Assembly (NCBI GenBank): GCA_964609215.1
Contig: CAZSQZ010000005.1
Coordinates: forward strand, 62,001-126,000
Direction: 5' to 3'
Length of the DNA stretch: 64,000 bases
From: JABDKJ01 sp964609215
Lineage (GTDB): Bacteria; Bacteroidota; Bacteroidia; Flavobacteriales_D; JABDKJ01
Shown: piece after piece, positions 53,564 to 62,681 of the stretch
How positions within the stretch are numbered: the stretch's first letter is position 1
Layout: each line of letters opens with the position of its first letter
Position numbers and translations under genes: made by a program
Notes under the pieces: generated by a model
What the model was told of the DNA's origin: nothing
Seen by the model: the letters and a program-made list of their open reading frames with translations, nothing else
The model's database searches: none

Positions 53564-54256
53564 ATGAAATTGCTAATATTATTGTTCTCGGTGTTTACTG
53601 CACAAATTATGATTTGTCAAAATATTGTGGAGACCAGAACAGCAACACTCGTAGATGGAGATTATATTTTACAAGGCACTGTTCATCTGGAAGCATTTGA
53701 TGATGGAAGCCTTGATTTACGCCTAGAGGATGATTATATGACGCAAAGCAATGTGTTTGATGTACATATTTATCTATCGAATAGCGATGACTATAATGCT
53801 CCAATAGATACTTCTGAAGCTCTGCTAGTCGAAAATATAGGAAGCATAAGTGGGATTAATTATTCCTCTGGAGCAATGACTTTTGAATTACCCTCCGGAG
53901 TCGGAATTAATGATTACAATTTCATTGTATTTATATGTGTTCAATTTGGAAATTTGCATTGGGGAAATGGCACTTTTTCTGAATCTATAGTTTCTAGTAT
54001 AAATCAAGTAGAAGATCCTATAAAACCTATAGTTGAAGTTTTTCCAAGCACCTCTGAGAATGGGCAATTTGAAATTGCTGTTTTGAGGAATGAAAATGTG
54101 AACCTAGAAATATTTGATTTAAATGGAAGATTGATAGATTTCAAATCACTAAAGCAGAATAGTAATAACACCGTTTATATTGAAAATTCTGGCATCTATT
54201 TTTTGAGATTTAATGGCAGAAATTCTACCATGACAAAAAAAGTAATTCGAAGATAA
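53564..54256 (+). CDS. Small T9SS cargo with a DM13 domain and type A sorting domain
   Basis: A 230-residue secreted protein: signal peptide (MKLLILLFSVFTAQIMICQ), then a DM13-like domain (~25-130: DYILQGTVHLEAFDDGSLDL, FDVHIYLSNSDDYNAP, GINYSSGAMTFELPSGVGIN, FIVFICVQFGNLHWG) with the single conserved cysteine of that family, then a type A T9SS sorting domain (VEVFPSTSENGQFEI ... KKVIRR). DM13 has been proposed as an extracellular redox domain from comparative analysis; a role here is inference. Confidence 0.82.
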   Translation: MKLLILLFSVFTAQIMICQNIVETRTATLVDGDYILQGTVHLEAFDDGSLDLRLEDDYMTQSNVFDVHIYLSNSDDYNAPIDTSEALLVENIGSISGINYSSGAMTFELPSGVGINDYNFIVFICVQFGNLHWGNGTFSESIVSSINQVEDPIKPIVEVFPSTSENGQFEIAVLRNENVNLEIFDLNGRLIDFKSLKQNSNNTVYIENSGIYFLRFNGRNSTMTKKVIRR

Positions 54257-54328
54257 AATCATTAAGAAGTGCTTTCGGCACTGTAATTAGGCTATTATCT
54301 AAGAAAGGTAATCACGGTAAACTAGCAA

Positions 54329-55174
54329 TTAGGTTTCCTCTTTCTTGGGTGGGACAATCAACACATGTGACTTATAATCTTTATAAGAAAGGAAGGGGGT
54401 TTTAATAAAAAGTGGACTTCCAAAAATCTCATATTTATCTGCAGGAGCTCCCAACCAATTGCATTCCTTAAGTACTTCAAAACGCGTTATCCAAGTGTGA
54501 TAGCCTTGATCGCTAAAACCCCAGGCAAACTCATTCTCCGAGAGCAAATTCACAATTAGTGAATCCTGTTCCCCGAGTATATACATTTCTTCCAATTTTA
54601 TATTGGGTTGTCTCCAAACGGGATACTCTCTTGACTTTTCGAATGACTTTTTAACCTGCTCAAATTCATCCGAATCTTTATCAATAATGGAATAGGCTTT
54701 CCAGCCCCAATCTTTTACCAATAGATAGCCTATACTCCATCCTGCATGCTCCCTTGCATTCCAAATTTCTTCATGCCTTTCCTGCATTTTGTTGAAGCTC
54801 TCTCCCATTCCAGCTTTGAGCGCCTTAACGGCATAAATAGTGCAATGCATGCTATCACATTTGCTTTGTATATCTCTTCTATACTCATTGAATAGCTCAC
54901 CACCATATAGTTCGGCTTCTGCCTGTTCTCTCCAAATCGTTCCATAGTACGGACTTCCTTCCCCTGATTTATTATCAAAATAGTGATTCTCCATTTCCAC
55001 TATCTCATTAATGGCAGTTACGGAATTAAAGTTTTTGTATTCATTTTCCAATTGACTGAATTCAGCAAATTCCTTCGGAACATCTTCTTGAATATTAGTA
55101 TGTTCCTCCACTTGATCAGGAGCAGAACAAGCAAATAAAAAAGTGGTAATAAAGAATATGATTAGAACTCTCAA
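54329..55174 (-). CDS. Lipoprotein of unknown function
   Basis: About 281 residues from TTG 55174, which gives a compact lipoprotein signal (LRVLIIFFITTFLFACS, lipobox FLFAC). The frame extends back to 55258 but that overlaps the preceding gene. The body is charged and alpha/beta with two nearby cysteines (SKCDSMHCTIYAVKALKAG). I do not recognise the family. The TTG start lies one base after the stop of the upstream barrel gene, so the two are translationally coupled and may form an outer-membrane pair. Confidence 0.7.
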   Translation of the reverse strand: MRVLIIFFITTFLFACSAPDQVEEHTNIQEDVPKEFAEFSQLENEYKNFNSVTAINEIVEMENHYFDNKSGEGSPYYGTIWREQAEAELYGGELFNEYRRDIQSKCDSMHCTIYAVKALKAGMGESFNKMQERHEEIWNAREHAGWSIGYLLVKDWGWKAYSIIDKDSDEFEQVKKSFEKSREYPVWRQPNIKLEEMYILGEQDSLIVNLLSENEFAWGFSDQGYHTWITRFEVLKECNWLGAPADKYEIFGSPLFIKTPFLSYKDYKSHVLIVPPKKEET

Positions 55175-55175
55175 A

Positions 55176-55904
55176 CTACTCAGCAACAGGCTTTTTTTGA
55201 AAATAAAAAACACAACCAATTCTACTAAGGGGTTCTCTAAAAAAGTTTCTACTTTCAATTTTTCTGCTCACTCCATTCTCTCTTAATTCAGTATTCAAGT
55301 TAATAAGATAATCTCTGAGAATGGAGACGAAAAATTTTCCACTCATTCTTTCTGAAACGTTAAACATCATGGAAAAATTAGCTTGCAAACCCAAACTTAG
55401 ATTGTTACTTACTCGTCTGCTTCTATCCTTAAAAGGATCATTATTAATAAAATTGAACACGTTAAATACTACATTACCTGTCGAATCGAATTCTTGAATC
55501 GTACTGTTCAAAATACGTGATTCTTTATGCCAGCCACTGGTAAAATCTAAACCCCAGGAAAAAGGAGATTCTTTTATCCTTCTATCCAGTCCAATGAGCA
55601 ATGAAACTTGTTGATCTTCCAAGGTTAAATAGTTCTCCTTGATGGCAACCAAAATATCCGGATTTCCAGTATCAATAATACTTTTACCTTGAGAAAAACG
55701 ATGCTTCGATTGGCCATATAAAATAGACACATTAAGGTTTTTCTTTTCATCTAGTGGCTTGGAATAATTTAATGAGTAAGATGGTATATATAAGCCACCT
55801 ATATGTAATCCAAAACCCATTTTACTTTGAGCTGAAAATTGAATTCCAATAAATAATACTAAACCCGAAATAATAAATCTTGAAAGAGATTGTTTTGATG
55901 TCAT
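55176..55904 (-). CDS. Putative outer-membrane beta-barrel protein
   Basis: A 242-residue protein with signal peptide (MTSKQSLSRFIISGLVLFIGIQFSAQ) and alternating amphipathic strands (MGFGLHIGGLYIPSYSLNYS, FSWGLDFTSGWHKES, NNLSLGLQANFSMMF, GKFFVSILRDYLINL). The final strand is not the typical aromatic-ended one. Family unknown. Coupled to the lipoprotein gene downstream. Confidence 0.65.
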   Translation of the reverse strand: MTSKQSLSRFIISGLVLFIGIQFSAQSKMGFGLHIGGLYIPSYSLNYSKPLDEKKNLNVSILYGQSKHRFSQGKSIIDTGNPDILVAIKENYLTLEDQQVSLLIGLDRRIKESPFSWGLDFTSGWHKESRILNSTIQEFDSTGNVVFNVFNFINNDPFKDRSRRVSNNLSLGLQANFSMMFNVSERMSGKFFVSILRDYLINLNTELRENGVSRKIESRNFFREPLSRIGCVFYFQKKPVAE

Positions 55905-56032
55905 GATTTAATTTTTTTTCTAAAAAAAATGCAAAAATTATTTTGTTGAAATGCACAAAAATCACTCCAAAGGATATTTCTTGTTCTTTCTTTACTAAAT
56001 TACAGATTAAAAGACTCAATTAATACGATCAT

Positions 56033-56350
56033 ATGCTTTTCACAATCCAACAAAATTGGAGCGAACCTGAGTTTCTCACTTTTGGGCAGAGGATAATGTT
56101 GATAGTTGGGGTTTTCTTGGTTCTATTCATTATTTCTGGCATTTTAACAGCTAAGAAAAGGAACACGGAAGAGGATGGAGAGGCAATTTACAATGTCAAA
56201 GATATTCTTGGTCTGAACAAACCATTTTCAAGAAATGAGGACAGGAAAAGTATGAATGATTTTCCTTCTCCAAATAGACCTTCCATATTTCAGATTATGA
56301 TCGCGGTTATTATAGTTTGGCTCATTATTTTTATAGGTATTTCTTTATAA
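56033..56350 (+). CDS. Small membrane protein, two predicted helices
   Basis: A 105-residue protein with hydrophobic segments at ~22-42 (IMLIVGVFLVLFIISGILTA) and ~85-104 (IFQIMIAVIIVWLIIFIGIS) joined by a polar loop. Not a family I recognise. It precedes the SRPBCC gene by 45 bases on the same strand. Confidence 0.6.
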   Translation: MLFTIQQNWSEPEFLTFGQRIMLIVGVFLVLFIISGILTAKKRNTEEDGEAIYNVKDILGLNKPFSRNEDRKSMNDFPSPNRPSIFQIMIAVIIVWLIIFIGISL

Positions 56351-56395
56351 ATTTAACAGTATTGGATTCAGAAATAAAATTGGAAAGAAATTAAA

Positions 56396-56827
56396 ATGAA
56401 ATCATTCAATATCTATCATGATGTATTTATTCAATCAAATCCTTCTAAGGTATTTGATGCCATTTCTGAAGCAGAGCATCTGGTTAACTGGTGGCCATTA
56501 AAATGCAGTGGAAATTGTGGAATAGGCGAAACATATAATTTCTTCTTTACCAAAGAATATGATTGGTTGGCAAAAATAAAGGACCTCAAGTTGAATGAAT
56601 ATATTGAATTTGAGATGACTCGTTCAGACTCAGATTGGGCAGCAACATATTTTCGTTTTGACTTAAAGATAGAAGAGAATGGGACCATGTTGGAGTTTTC
56701 CCATTGCAATTGGCCAGAAAATAATCACCATTATAGACGCAGTTCCTATTGCTGGGCAATTCTATTGAAAGGCTTGAAAGATTATGTGGAACAGGGCAAG
56801 ATTGTTCCATTCGAAAAGCGAGCTTAA
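56396..56827 (+). CDS. SRPBCC/AHSA1-like domain protein
   Basis: A 143-residue START-like hydrophobic-pocket fold: 'FIQSNPSKVFDAISEAEHLVNWW' at the N-terminus, 'GETYNFFFTKEYDWLAKI', and the C-terminal helix 'YCWAILLKGLKDYVEQGKIVPF'. These are typical of activator-of-Hsp90-like small proteins. Ligand unknown. The GNAT gene starts one base after its stop. Confidence 0.82.
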   Translation: MKSFNIYHDVFIQSNPSKVFDAISEAEHLVNWWPLKCSGNCGIGETYNFFFTKEYDWLAKIKDLKLNEYIEFEMTRSDSDWAATYFRFDLKIEENGTMLEFSHCNWPENNHHYRRSSYCWAILLKGLKDYVEQGKIVPFEKRA

Positions 56828-56828
56828 A

Positions 56829-57386
56829 ATGTCTTATCAATTCACTAGAAGTTTTCATGATGATGATTTAAAGGCAATAATTGCCTTGCAAGCTTTGAAC
56901 ATGGAAAAGGCTTTAGAGAACAATGAAGTAAGAAAGGAAGGCTTTGTTACCGTAAAACACTCTTTTGATTTATTGAAAAGAATGAATACGCCACACCCTC
57001 ATTTCATTGTAAAATCAGGGGGCGAATTAGTAGCCTACGCACTGGTAATGGATCAACAATTTAAAGCGGAAATTCCAGTACTCATTCCCATGTTTGAGAC
57101 CTTTAATTCTTGTTCATATAAAGAACACTTCCTCTCGAATTTCAAATATGTTGTAATGGGGCAAATTTGTATTGCAAAAGAACATCGGGCAAAGGGTATT
57201 TTTAAGAGACTTTACGAACACATGCAAAAAGATTTATCCCATCATTATGAACTTATTTTAACTGAGGTTGCGGACAGAAATATACGTTCATTAAATGCGC
57301 ATCTGGCTGCTGGTTTTCAGTTGATCAAAAAGTATAAGACGGGACAAGAACATTGGAGTATTTTAGTTCTTGAAATGGCTAGTTAA
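56829..57386 (+). CDS. GNAT family N-acetyltransferase
   Basis: A 185-residue acetyltransferase starting at ATG 56829; an in-frame start further upstream lies inside the SRPBCC gene. The GNAT core is 'VVMGQICIAKEHRAKGIFKRLYEHM', followed by 'TEVADRNIRSLNAHLAAGFQLI'. Substrate unknown. It is probably cotranscribed with the SRPBCC gene. Confidence 0.87.
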   Translation: MSYQFTRSFHDDDLKAIIALQALNMEKALENNEVRKEGFVTVKHSFDLLKRMNTPHPHFIVKSGGELVAYALVMDQQFKAEIPVLIPMFETFNSCSYKEHFLSNFKYVVMGQICIAKEHRAKGIFKRLYEHMQKDLSHHYELILTEVADRNIRSLNAHLAAGFQLIKKYKTGQEHWSILVLEMAS

Positions 57387-57410
57387 AACAACATTATTTT
57401 GAAAATAAAA

Positions 57411-57439
57411 ATCCCCTCTTATCTAAGACAAGAAGGGAT
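57411..57439 (-). terminator. Rho-independent-like terminator of the 57-aa gene
   Basis: Stem ATCCCCTCTT/AAGAAGGGAT (9 of 10 pairs, 9-base loop). Read on the minus strand it is followed by a T-rich tract (TTTTTATTTT) and lies 43 bases past the stop at 57483. It may also serve the convergent GNAT gene. Confidence 0.75.
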
Positions 57440-57482
57440 TAAAATATTTGATTCAATTCCCCATTGTGGGGAGATCATTTTC

Positions 57483-57656
57483 TTACTTGAGTTTAGCGGC
57501 TTGATCTTTCCCTAACACTCTCCAGCACTCATGCGAGCCACTTTGCGATTTTGTTACTGCAAAGAATCTTCCACTCTTCTCTCTAACTTCGTACTGATCT
57601 GATTCAAACTTTGACTTGCTTTTAACATCGTAAAAGCTCAATTTTTCTTTTGCCAT
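57483..57656 (-). CDS. Small 57-residue conserved-looking basic protein
   Basis: A short gene on the minus strand: ATG 57656 to TAA 57483, product beginning MAKEKLSFYDVKSKSKFESD and ending GKDQAAKLK. The pattern 'SFYDVKxKxKFxxDxYEVREKSGRFFAVTKS' looks like a structured small protein seen in other Bacteroidota and archaea; I know no function. Supporting evidence that it is real is the terminator 43 bases downstream, clean non-coding flanks on both sides, and a normal ATG start. It is basic, so nucleic-acid binding is possible, but this is inference. Confidence 0.78.
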   Translation of the reverse strand: MAKEKLSFYDVKSKSKFESDQYEVREKSGRFFAVTKSQSGSHECWRVLGKDQAAKLK

Positions 57657-57791
57657 TTTTACTAAATTTTAAACTTATTTCTCTAAATATACTTATTAGT
57701 TCTCTAAAAACCTATATATGAGAACGTTAGAACGATCAAATAATTGTTAATTAGAAAATTCTCACACAGGAGTCAGGAGCTTGAAAATAAG

Positions 57792-58517
57792 CTAGGATTT
57801 AAGCCAATTCACTAAAATTCCACATGCCACAGCCGCATTCAAAGATTCTGCTTTTCCATGCCTTGCAATGGCAATTTTATGAGAGCTTAAATGAAGCAAT
57901 TCCTTAGATATCCCCTTACTTTCATTGCCTATCATTAAAAGCCCTTCATCAGGCGCTTTCAACTCCTTAAGATCCTTTCCATTGACAACTGCAGTCAAGA
58001 AATCTATGTCATTGTTAATCAGCGAATTACAATATTCAAATAAATCTAAATAATGTACTTCTACTCTGAATATCCCTCCCATACTTGACTGCACTACTTT
58101 CGGGTTGTATAACTCTACAGTATCTATTGAACAAATGATCTTTCTTATGTTGAACCAATCACAGATTCTTATGATGGTTCCAAGGTTACCAGGGTCCTGT
58201 AATTTATCCAATCCCAAATACATTTCTCCTTTGGGAAAATCTACCTCTTTTTTGGGTAAAAATGGCACTTCTGCCAGGCAATTTGAAGCTGTTTTTAATC
58301 CTGAAATTCTTTCCATTTCAGCCTTTTTTATGTGTAAAAAGCCCTCTTTTTTGAGAAAATCGGGTGCTTCTTCTGTATAATAGATGCGTTCATAAGGTAT
58401 ACCACTATCCAATAATTCCCTTATCATTTTGGGACCTTCAATAACAAAACGACCATATTGATCTCGGTACTTTTTTTGCTGTAGAGATTTTAAATATTTG
58501 ATGTCGTTTTTAGTCAT
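57792..58517 (-). CDS. TrmH/SpoU-family RNA 2'-O-methyltransferase
   Basis: A 241-residue SPOUT methyltransferase. An N-terminal SpoU substrate-binding domain ('QYGRFVIEGPKMIRELL') is followed by the knotted domain 'LGLDKLQDPGNLGTIIRICDWF', 'LMIGNESKGISKELL' and 'AESLNAAVACGILVNWL', which together bind S-adenosylmethionine. It methylates rRNA or tRNA ribose; the site is unknown. ATG 58517 fits the family start better than an upstream frame. Divergent from the TamA-like gene. Confidence 0.92.
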   Translation of the reverse strand: MTKNDIKYLKSLQQKKYRDQYGRFVIEGPKMIRELLDSGIPYERIYYTEEAPDFLKKEGFLHIKKAEMERISGLKTASNCLAEVPFLPKKEVDFPKGEMYLGLDKLQDPGNLGTIIRICDWFNIRKIICSIDTVELYNPKVVQSSMGGIFRVEVHYLDLFEYCNSLINNDIDFLTAVVNGKDLKELKAPDEGLLMIGNESKGISKELLHLSSHKIAIARHGKAESLNAAVACGILVNWLKS

Positions 58518-58598
58518 CCTATAAAATTGTGCATTTTCGCATTTGAATTGAAGAGTTCGCATTCAAAAATATCATTTTATAATTTGAGCACTTGGTGC

Positions 58599-61037
58599 TT
58601 GAAAATTGCACTATCTATTTTAGTCATTTCTCTGCTTAATTCATGTGGACCGTCCAGAAGATTACAGGATGGAGAATACCTCTTGAAAACGCAAAAAATT
58701 GTGAATATTCCTGTCGATCTGGACAGCGATGAAATTCACGCCAATCTGAAGCAAAAACCGAATAGAAAATTGTTTGGATTAACCCGTTTCAATCTTCAGA
58801 TGTATAATTTACCCAACCCCAAAAAATTAGACGAGAAAACCGAAAAGAAAAGAAAAAGAATAGAGCGGATTAATGAAAAAAGAAGAGCGCATAATGAGCG
58901 CAAAAAGAAGGGCAAAAAAAAGAAAATGAAAGCCTTCAAACCAGCGAGATATTGGTTAAGGGAAGTGGTTGGAGAAGCTCCTGTTTTGGTGGACTCATCT
59001 CTTGTAGAAAGCTCGGTTAATTCCCTGAATAAATATTTAATTTCCAAAGGCTATTTTGAAAATGAGATTAGAAACTCTATCAAGTACAAAAGCGAGAAAA
59101 AGAAGAGAGCCAAGGTTTACTATATTATTGAGGCAAAAAAGCCTTACCTCATTTCAGAAAAGAAATTTCCAATGCCTAGTCGAATTGAAAGTTTGGTTGA
59201 GCAAATTCCAAAATATCCCATTTTAAAGGAAGGCGATCGTTTCGATGTTGATCTCATGAATGAAGAAAGGGAACTCATCGCAAAAAAGCTTAGGGACAAT
59301 GGGTATTATTATTTTAACAAGGATTTAATCTTCTTTCAAGCCGATTCTACCGAGGGCAAAAATCAGGTAAAATTGTTAGGTGGAATTAGCGGAGCAAATG
59401 ATACCATTCCAAAAGATCATTTGCGCACATGGACCATCGGTAAAATAAATATCGAGCAATTAGAACTAAATCCTAAGGTCTCCTCATCTGTTTTATTAGA
59501 CGACTATCTTTTTGTAAATGGCGAAAGTATGGTTGTGAAACCCCAAGCCATCGTTCCTCATTTGTTATTTAAGAAAGGCGATCACTATAAACAGAATGTC
59601 ATAGAAAGGACGTATAGAAGGCTACTAGCTTTACCCATATTTAGTATCGTAAACATCTCTTTTGCAAAATCTGAAATACCAGGTGTTCTAGACTGCTCAA
59701 TTAAATTAAGAAAGGGTAAAAAGCAAAGTTTAACTGCAGAAACCAATGGAACAAATAGTTCTGGTTTTCTTGGCATAGAAGGAGATTTGGTCTACAGAAA
59801 TAGAAATGTATTTAAGCATGCAGAGGTTTTAACGGTAAAACTTTTAGGAGGTGTTCAGGCTCAGCCACTGGTTACTGATGAAGGAGGCGATAATTCGAGC
59901 AATATTAATTTGAACACCATAGAGTTTGGTCCGGAAATAAGTCTTCAATTTCCAAAATTCCTATTACCTATTAGGCAAGAGAGATTCTCCCGTTCTACCA
60001 ACCCAAAAACCAATTTATTGGCCTCATTTAACTTCCAGTCTAGGCCTGATTTTTCAAGAACGATATCCAACTTTAACTTTGGAATTTCCTGGTCAGAAAC
60101 AGCAACCAAAAAACATTATTTGAATTTTACTGAAGTCAGTTTTATTAACATCAACCCAACTCAGAGCTTTACCGACTTTTTAGAAAATTTAAATAATCGT
60201 CTTTTAACCGATGCGTATAGAAACCATTTCATTACTTCTACGCTTTATGGTTTTAACTTTAATAGTCAAAAAAGAGCTTATAAGAAAAACGCCTTTTTCT
60301 ATCAGGGCACCTTTAAATCTTCAGGTTCTATTCTAAGGGCTTTGCATAATCTTTTCGATGCTGAAAGAGATAGCTTAGGTAGTTATCAATTGTTTGGAAT
60401 TCGCTTTGCTCAATTTCTGAAAAGCGATCATGACTTTAGATATTATCGCTTCTTTTCCAGCAAGAACAGTCTGGCATTTAGATTTGCAGGAGGCATTGGA
60501 GTTCCATTAGAAAACCTAGATGTCCTTCCTTTTTCGGAATCTTTTTTTGCTGGAGGGTCCACAGGTATAAGAGCATGGCAAGCAAGAAGTTTGGGACCTG
60601 GATCTTACTTTGAACCCAATACCACTTTAGACAAAATAGGAGACATTCACCTGGAAGCGAATTTAGAATACCGTTTCGACTTAATAGATTATTTAGAGGG
60701 AGCCTTTTTCTATGATGTAGGGAATATTTGGTTATTGAATGAAGATCCACTTCGTCCCGGTTCTGCTTTTAGTGCTGACCGTTTTTTAGATGAAATTGCC
60801 ATGGGAGCGGGAATAGGCTTTCGTTTGGATTTTGACTTCTTTATCATTCGTTTGGACATAGGTTCCCAATTGAAAGATCCGGCTCTGCAAATTGGAGAAC
60901 GTTGGTTTTTTCAACCGAAGGATCTATTTAATGCTGCTATTGAAGATTACAATGCCGATTTTCCAGACCCCGCTGATCATCTTAGCCCATACCGTCAGCG
61001 ATATACTTTCAATTTAGGAATAAACTATCCTTTCTAA
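58599..61037 (+). CDS. Omp85/TamA-like outer-membrane assembly protein (lipoprotein-type)
   Basis: An 812-residue BamA-superfamily protein. TTG 58599 gives a lipoprotein signal (LKIALSILVISLLNSC), followed by a first segment 'LQDGEYLLKTQKI', several POTRA-like repeats and a lysine-rich insertion (~75-110), and a C-terminal surface-antigen barrel ('SLAFRFAGGIGVPL', 'FAGGSTGIRAWQARSLGPGSY', final 'NLGINYPF' ending in Phe). It is predicted to help insert or export outer-membrane proteins. This lipid-anchored TamL-type form is common in Bacteroidota. Confidence 0.88.
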   Translation: MKIALSILVISLLNSCGPSRRLQDGEYLLKTQKIVNIPVDLDSDEIHANLKQKPNRKLFGLTRFNLQMYNLPNPKKLDEKTEKKRKRIERINEKRRAHNERKKKGKKKKMKAFKPARYWLREVVGEAPVLVDSSLVESSVNSLNKYLISKGYFENEIRNSIKYKSEKKKRAKVYYIIEAKKPYLISEKKFPMPSRIESLVEQIPKYPILKEGDRFDVDLMNEERELIAKKLRDNGYYYFNKDLIFFQADSTEGKNQVKLLGGISGANDTIPKDHLRTWTIGKINIEQLELNPKVSSSVLLDDYLFVNGESMVVKPQAIVPHLLFKKGDHYKQNVIERTYRRLLALPIFSIVNISFAKSEIPGVLDCSIKLRKGKKQSLTAETNGTNSSGFLGIEGDLVYRNRNVFKHAEVLTVKLLGGVQAQPLVTDEGGDNSSNINLNTIEFGPEISLQFPKFLLPIRQERFSRSTNPKTNLLASFNFQSRPDFSRTISNFNFGISWSETATKKHYLNFTEVSFININPTQSFTDFLENLNNRLLTDAYRNHFITSTLYGFNFNSQKRAYKKNAFFYQGTFKSSGSILRALHNLFDAERDSLGSYQLFGIRFAQFLKSDHDFRYYRFFSSKNSLAFRFAGGIGVPLENLDVLPFSESFFAGGSTGIRAWQARSLGPGSYFEPNTTLDKIGDIHLEANLEYRFDLIDYLEGAFFYDVGNIWLLNEDPLRPGSAFSADRFLDEIAMGAGIGFRLDFDFFIIRLDIGSQLKDPALQIGERWFFQPKDLFNAAIEDYNADFPDPADHLSPYRQRYTFNLGINYPF

Positions 61038-61140
61038 TTTTGTTCATTTCATTAGGGTTCTGGATTTACACGCTAAGCATTTTTTTCTTATCTTAGTAAG
61101 AACAAGAAAATCAAACGATTAGTAATTTAATCTTTACGTT

Positions 61141-61620
61141 TTGAAAAAGACAATCTCATTACTCGTTCTGGCTTTTTTCATTTGGGCCAATAATTCTGTT
61201 TCTGCGCAATTATCTAATGATAATCCTGACACAGATGTTGAGGAAACTGTGGTTTATAATGATCAATTGATCAAATTAAAAATGGTTATCAATCCTATGT
61301 GGGAGTTCGAATCCGCTGCGGTAAAAATTCAAATGTCCAAGAATGAAAAGTTCACCAGATCAGCACAACCAGACGATAATGGTAAATACAACATTTACCT
61401 AAGGTTTGGTGAAATTTATGATTTTGTCATTTCTCAGGATGGTTGTCTGGACAAGAAGTTTAGAATTGATACCAGATATAAAGGCTACTATGAAAACATG
61501 GTCAAGCAAATTTTCGAAATCAATTTAAGGGAGCAAATCGAAGATGACCAAATTGAAGAGCACTATGCTTTTAAACTTTTCAAAAATCAAAAAGGGAAAT
61601 TGCAGTTATTTTTTGATTGA
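61141..61620 (+). CDS. Secreted protein of unknown function
   Basis: A 159-residue exported protein from TTG 61141 (TTGAAAAAG), signal MKKTISLLVLAFFIWANNSVSAQ when TTG is read as Met. The body has a beta-sandwich look ('YIYNDQLIKLKM'-like strands, 'NGKYNIYLRFGEIYDFVIS') similar to carboxypeptidase-regulatory or transthyretin-like domains, but I do not assign a family. It follows the TamA-like gene by 103 bases. Confidence 0.68.
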   Translation: MKKTISLLVLAFFIWANNSVSAQLSNDNPDTDVEETVVYNDQLIKLKMVINPMWEFESAAVKIQMSKNEKFTRSAQPDDNGKYNIYLRFGEIYDFVISQDGCLDKKFRIDTRYKGYYENMVKQIFEINLREQIEDDQIEEHYAFKLFKNQKGKLQLFFD

Positions 61621-61760
61621 TTTTTTGAGGCCTTAATTGAAAAGCGGTTCGCTAATTTTACTCCTAGTTAATTTTTTTCGATTATATATTTATGAGTTAT
61701 GCAAATAGTAGCTAAGACTATTTGAATCTATATCGATCTGTTTAAATGGCACAGTGCCAT

Positions 61761-62651
61761 TTAGCCATCATGAATATTACGCATGGGCATTGCATATTCT
61801 ATTTCTCCTTGAAACCAAAGCGCTCCCGTAATTTTCATTCCTTTTTCTATACTTTCAATTCTCATATTTCCTTTATTGATGAACATATCAACAGTAAAAA
61901 AATCAGGATTCGATTCCTCATTTATTAATTTCACTTTTACAATAAACCCACCGTTTTCCTCTGTAATATTCACTGGTTTAAAATCAATAAGAACACCTAT
62001 AAAGTCATAATAAGTAGGTCGAGGAATATCTTGACTTGGCATATATGAGGCAAATTCTTCACTTACTTTTTGTCCACCAATTTCAGCGACATCACTTTTG
62101 TCTAATACTAATCCAATAGCTGAAACCTTAATATTCAGATTCTTGTTTGACTTATACTTATTGCCATTTACGGCATAATCAGTAGCAAAGAATCCAAAAC
62201 CAAAAGTATCTCTACCTCCACCTTTGATTTCTGCTTCTAAATTTCCTATGTGTGACCATTCTAATATTTGTCTTGTAGTAAAAGGAATAGTATAATTAGT
62301 TTGGAGATACGGATATGCTGAAAGCATATTTTCCCCTGATTTTACCGTTCTAATTCCTAATCTTTTATTTATTCCCTTATCTTCTTGAAATATAGTTTGG
62401 TGAATCCCCAAATCGCCCTTCGTCATAATAGGTTTTTGGACTAAACTGAATGCCGAATACTCTTTTATTAAATTTCTTCCATTTTCGGAATTTAGAAAAC
62501 CAAAGCCAATCAATCCTCCAAAATTATCTCCATGTGAACCATTATCTATCGATATAATCTCTATGGATTTATCGGGTTGAGCTTGAGGTGTAAGACTTTC
62601 TTTTTTATCACTTCTTTTATCTTTCTTTTTGAAAAAGTCGAATATGCTCAT
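61761..62651 (-). CDS. Cytosolic protein of unknown function
   Basis: A 296-residue protein with a short basic N-terminus (MSIFDFFKKKDKRSDKKES) and no signal peptide. The body is mainly beta, glycine-rich in places ('SHGDNFGGLIGFGFLNSENG', 'EAEIKGGGRDTFGFGFFATDYAV'). I do not recognise the family. It is followed downstream by an AT-rich intergenic region and preceded by the glutaminase gene 30 bases upstream, same strand. Confidence 0.65.
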   Translation of the reverse strand: MSIFDFFKKKDKRSDKKESLTPQAQPDKSIEIISIDNGSHGDNFGGLIGFGFLNSENGRNLIKEYSAFSLVQKPIMTKGDLGIHQTIFQEDKGINKRLGIRTVKSGENMLSAYPYLQTNYTIPFTTRQILEWSHIGNLEAEIKGGGRDTFGFGFFATDYAVNGNKYKSNKNLNIKVSAIGLVLDKSDVAEIGGQKVSEEFASYMPSQDIPRPTYYDFIGVLIDFKPVNITEENGGFIVKVKLINEESNPDFFTVDMFINKGNMRIESIEKGMKITGALWFQGEIEYAMPMRNIHDG

Positions 62652-62681
62652 TTGTTTATTTTTTTAAGATTATGTCAAATA

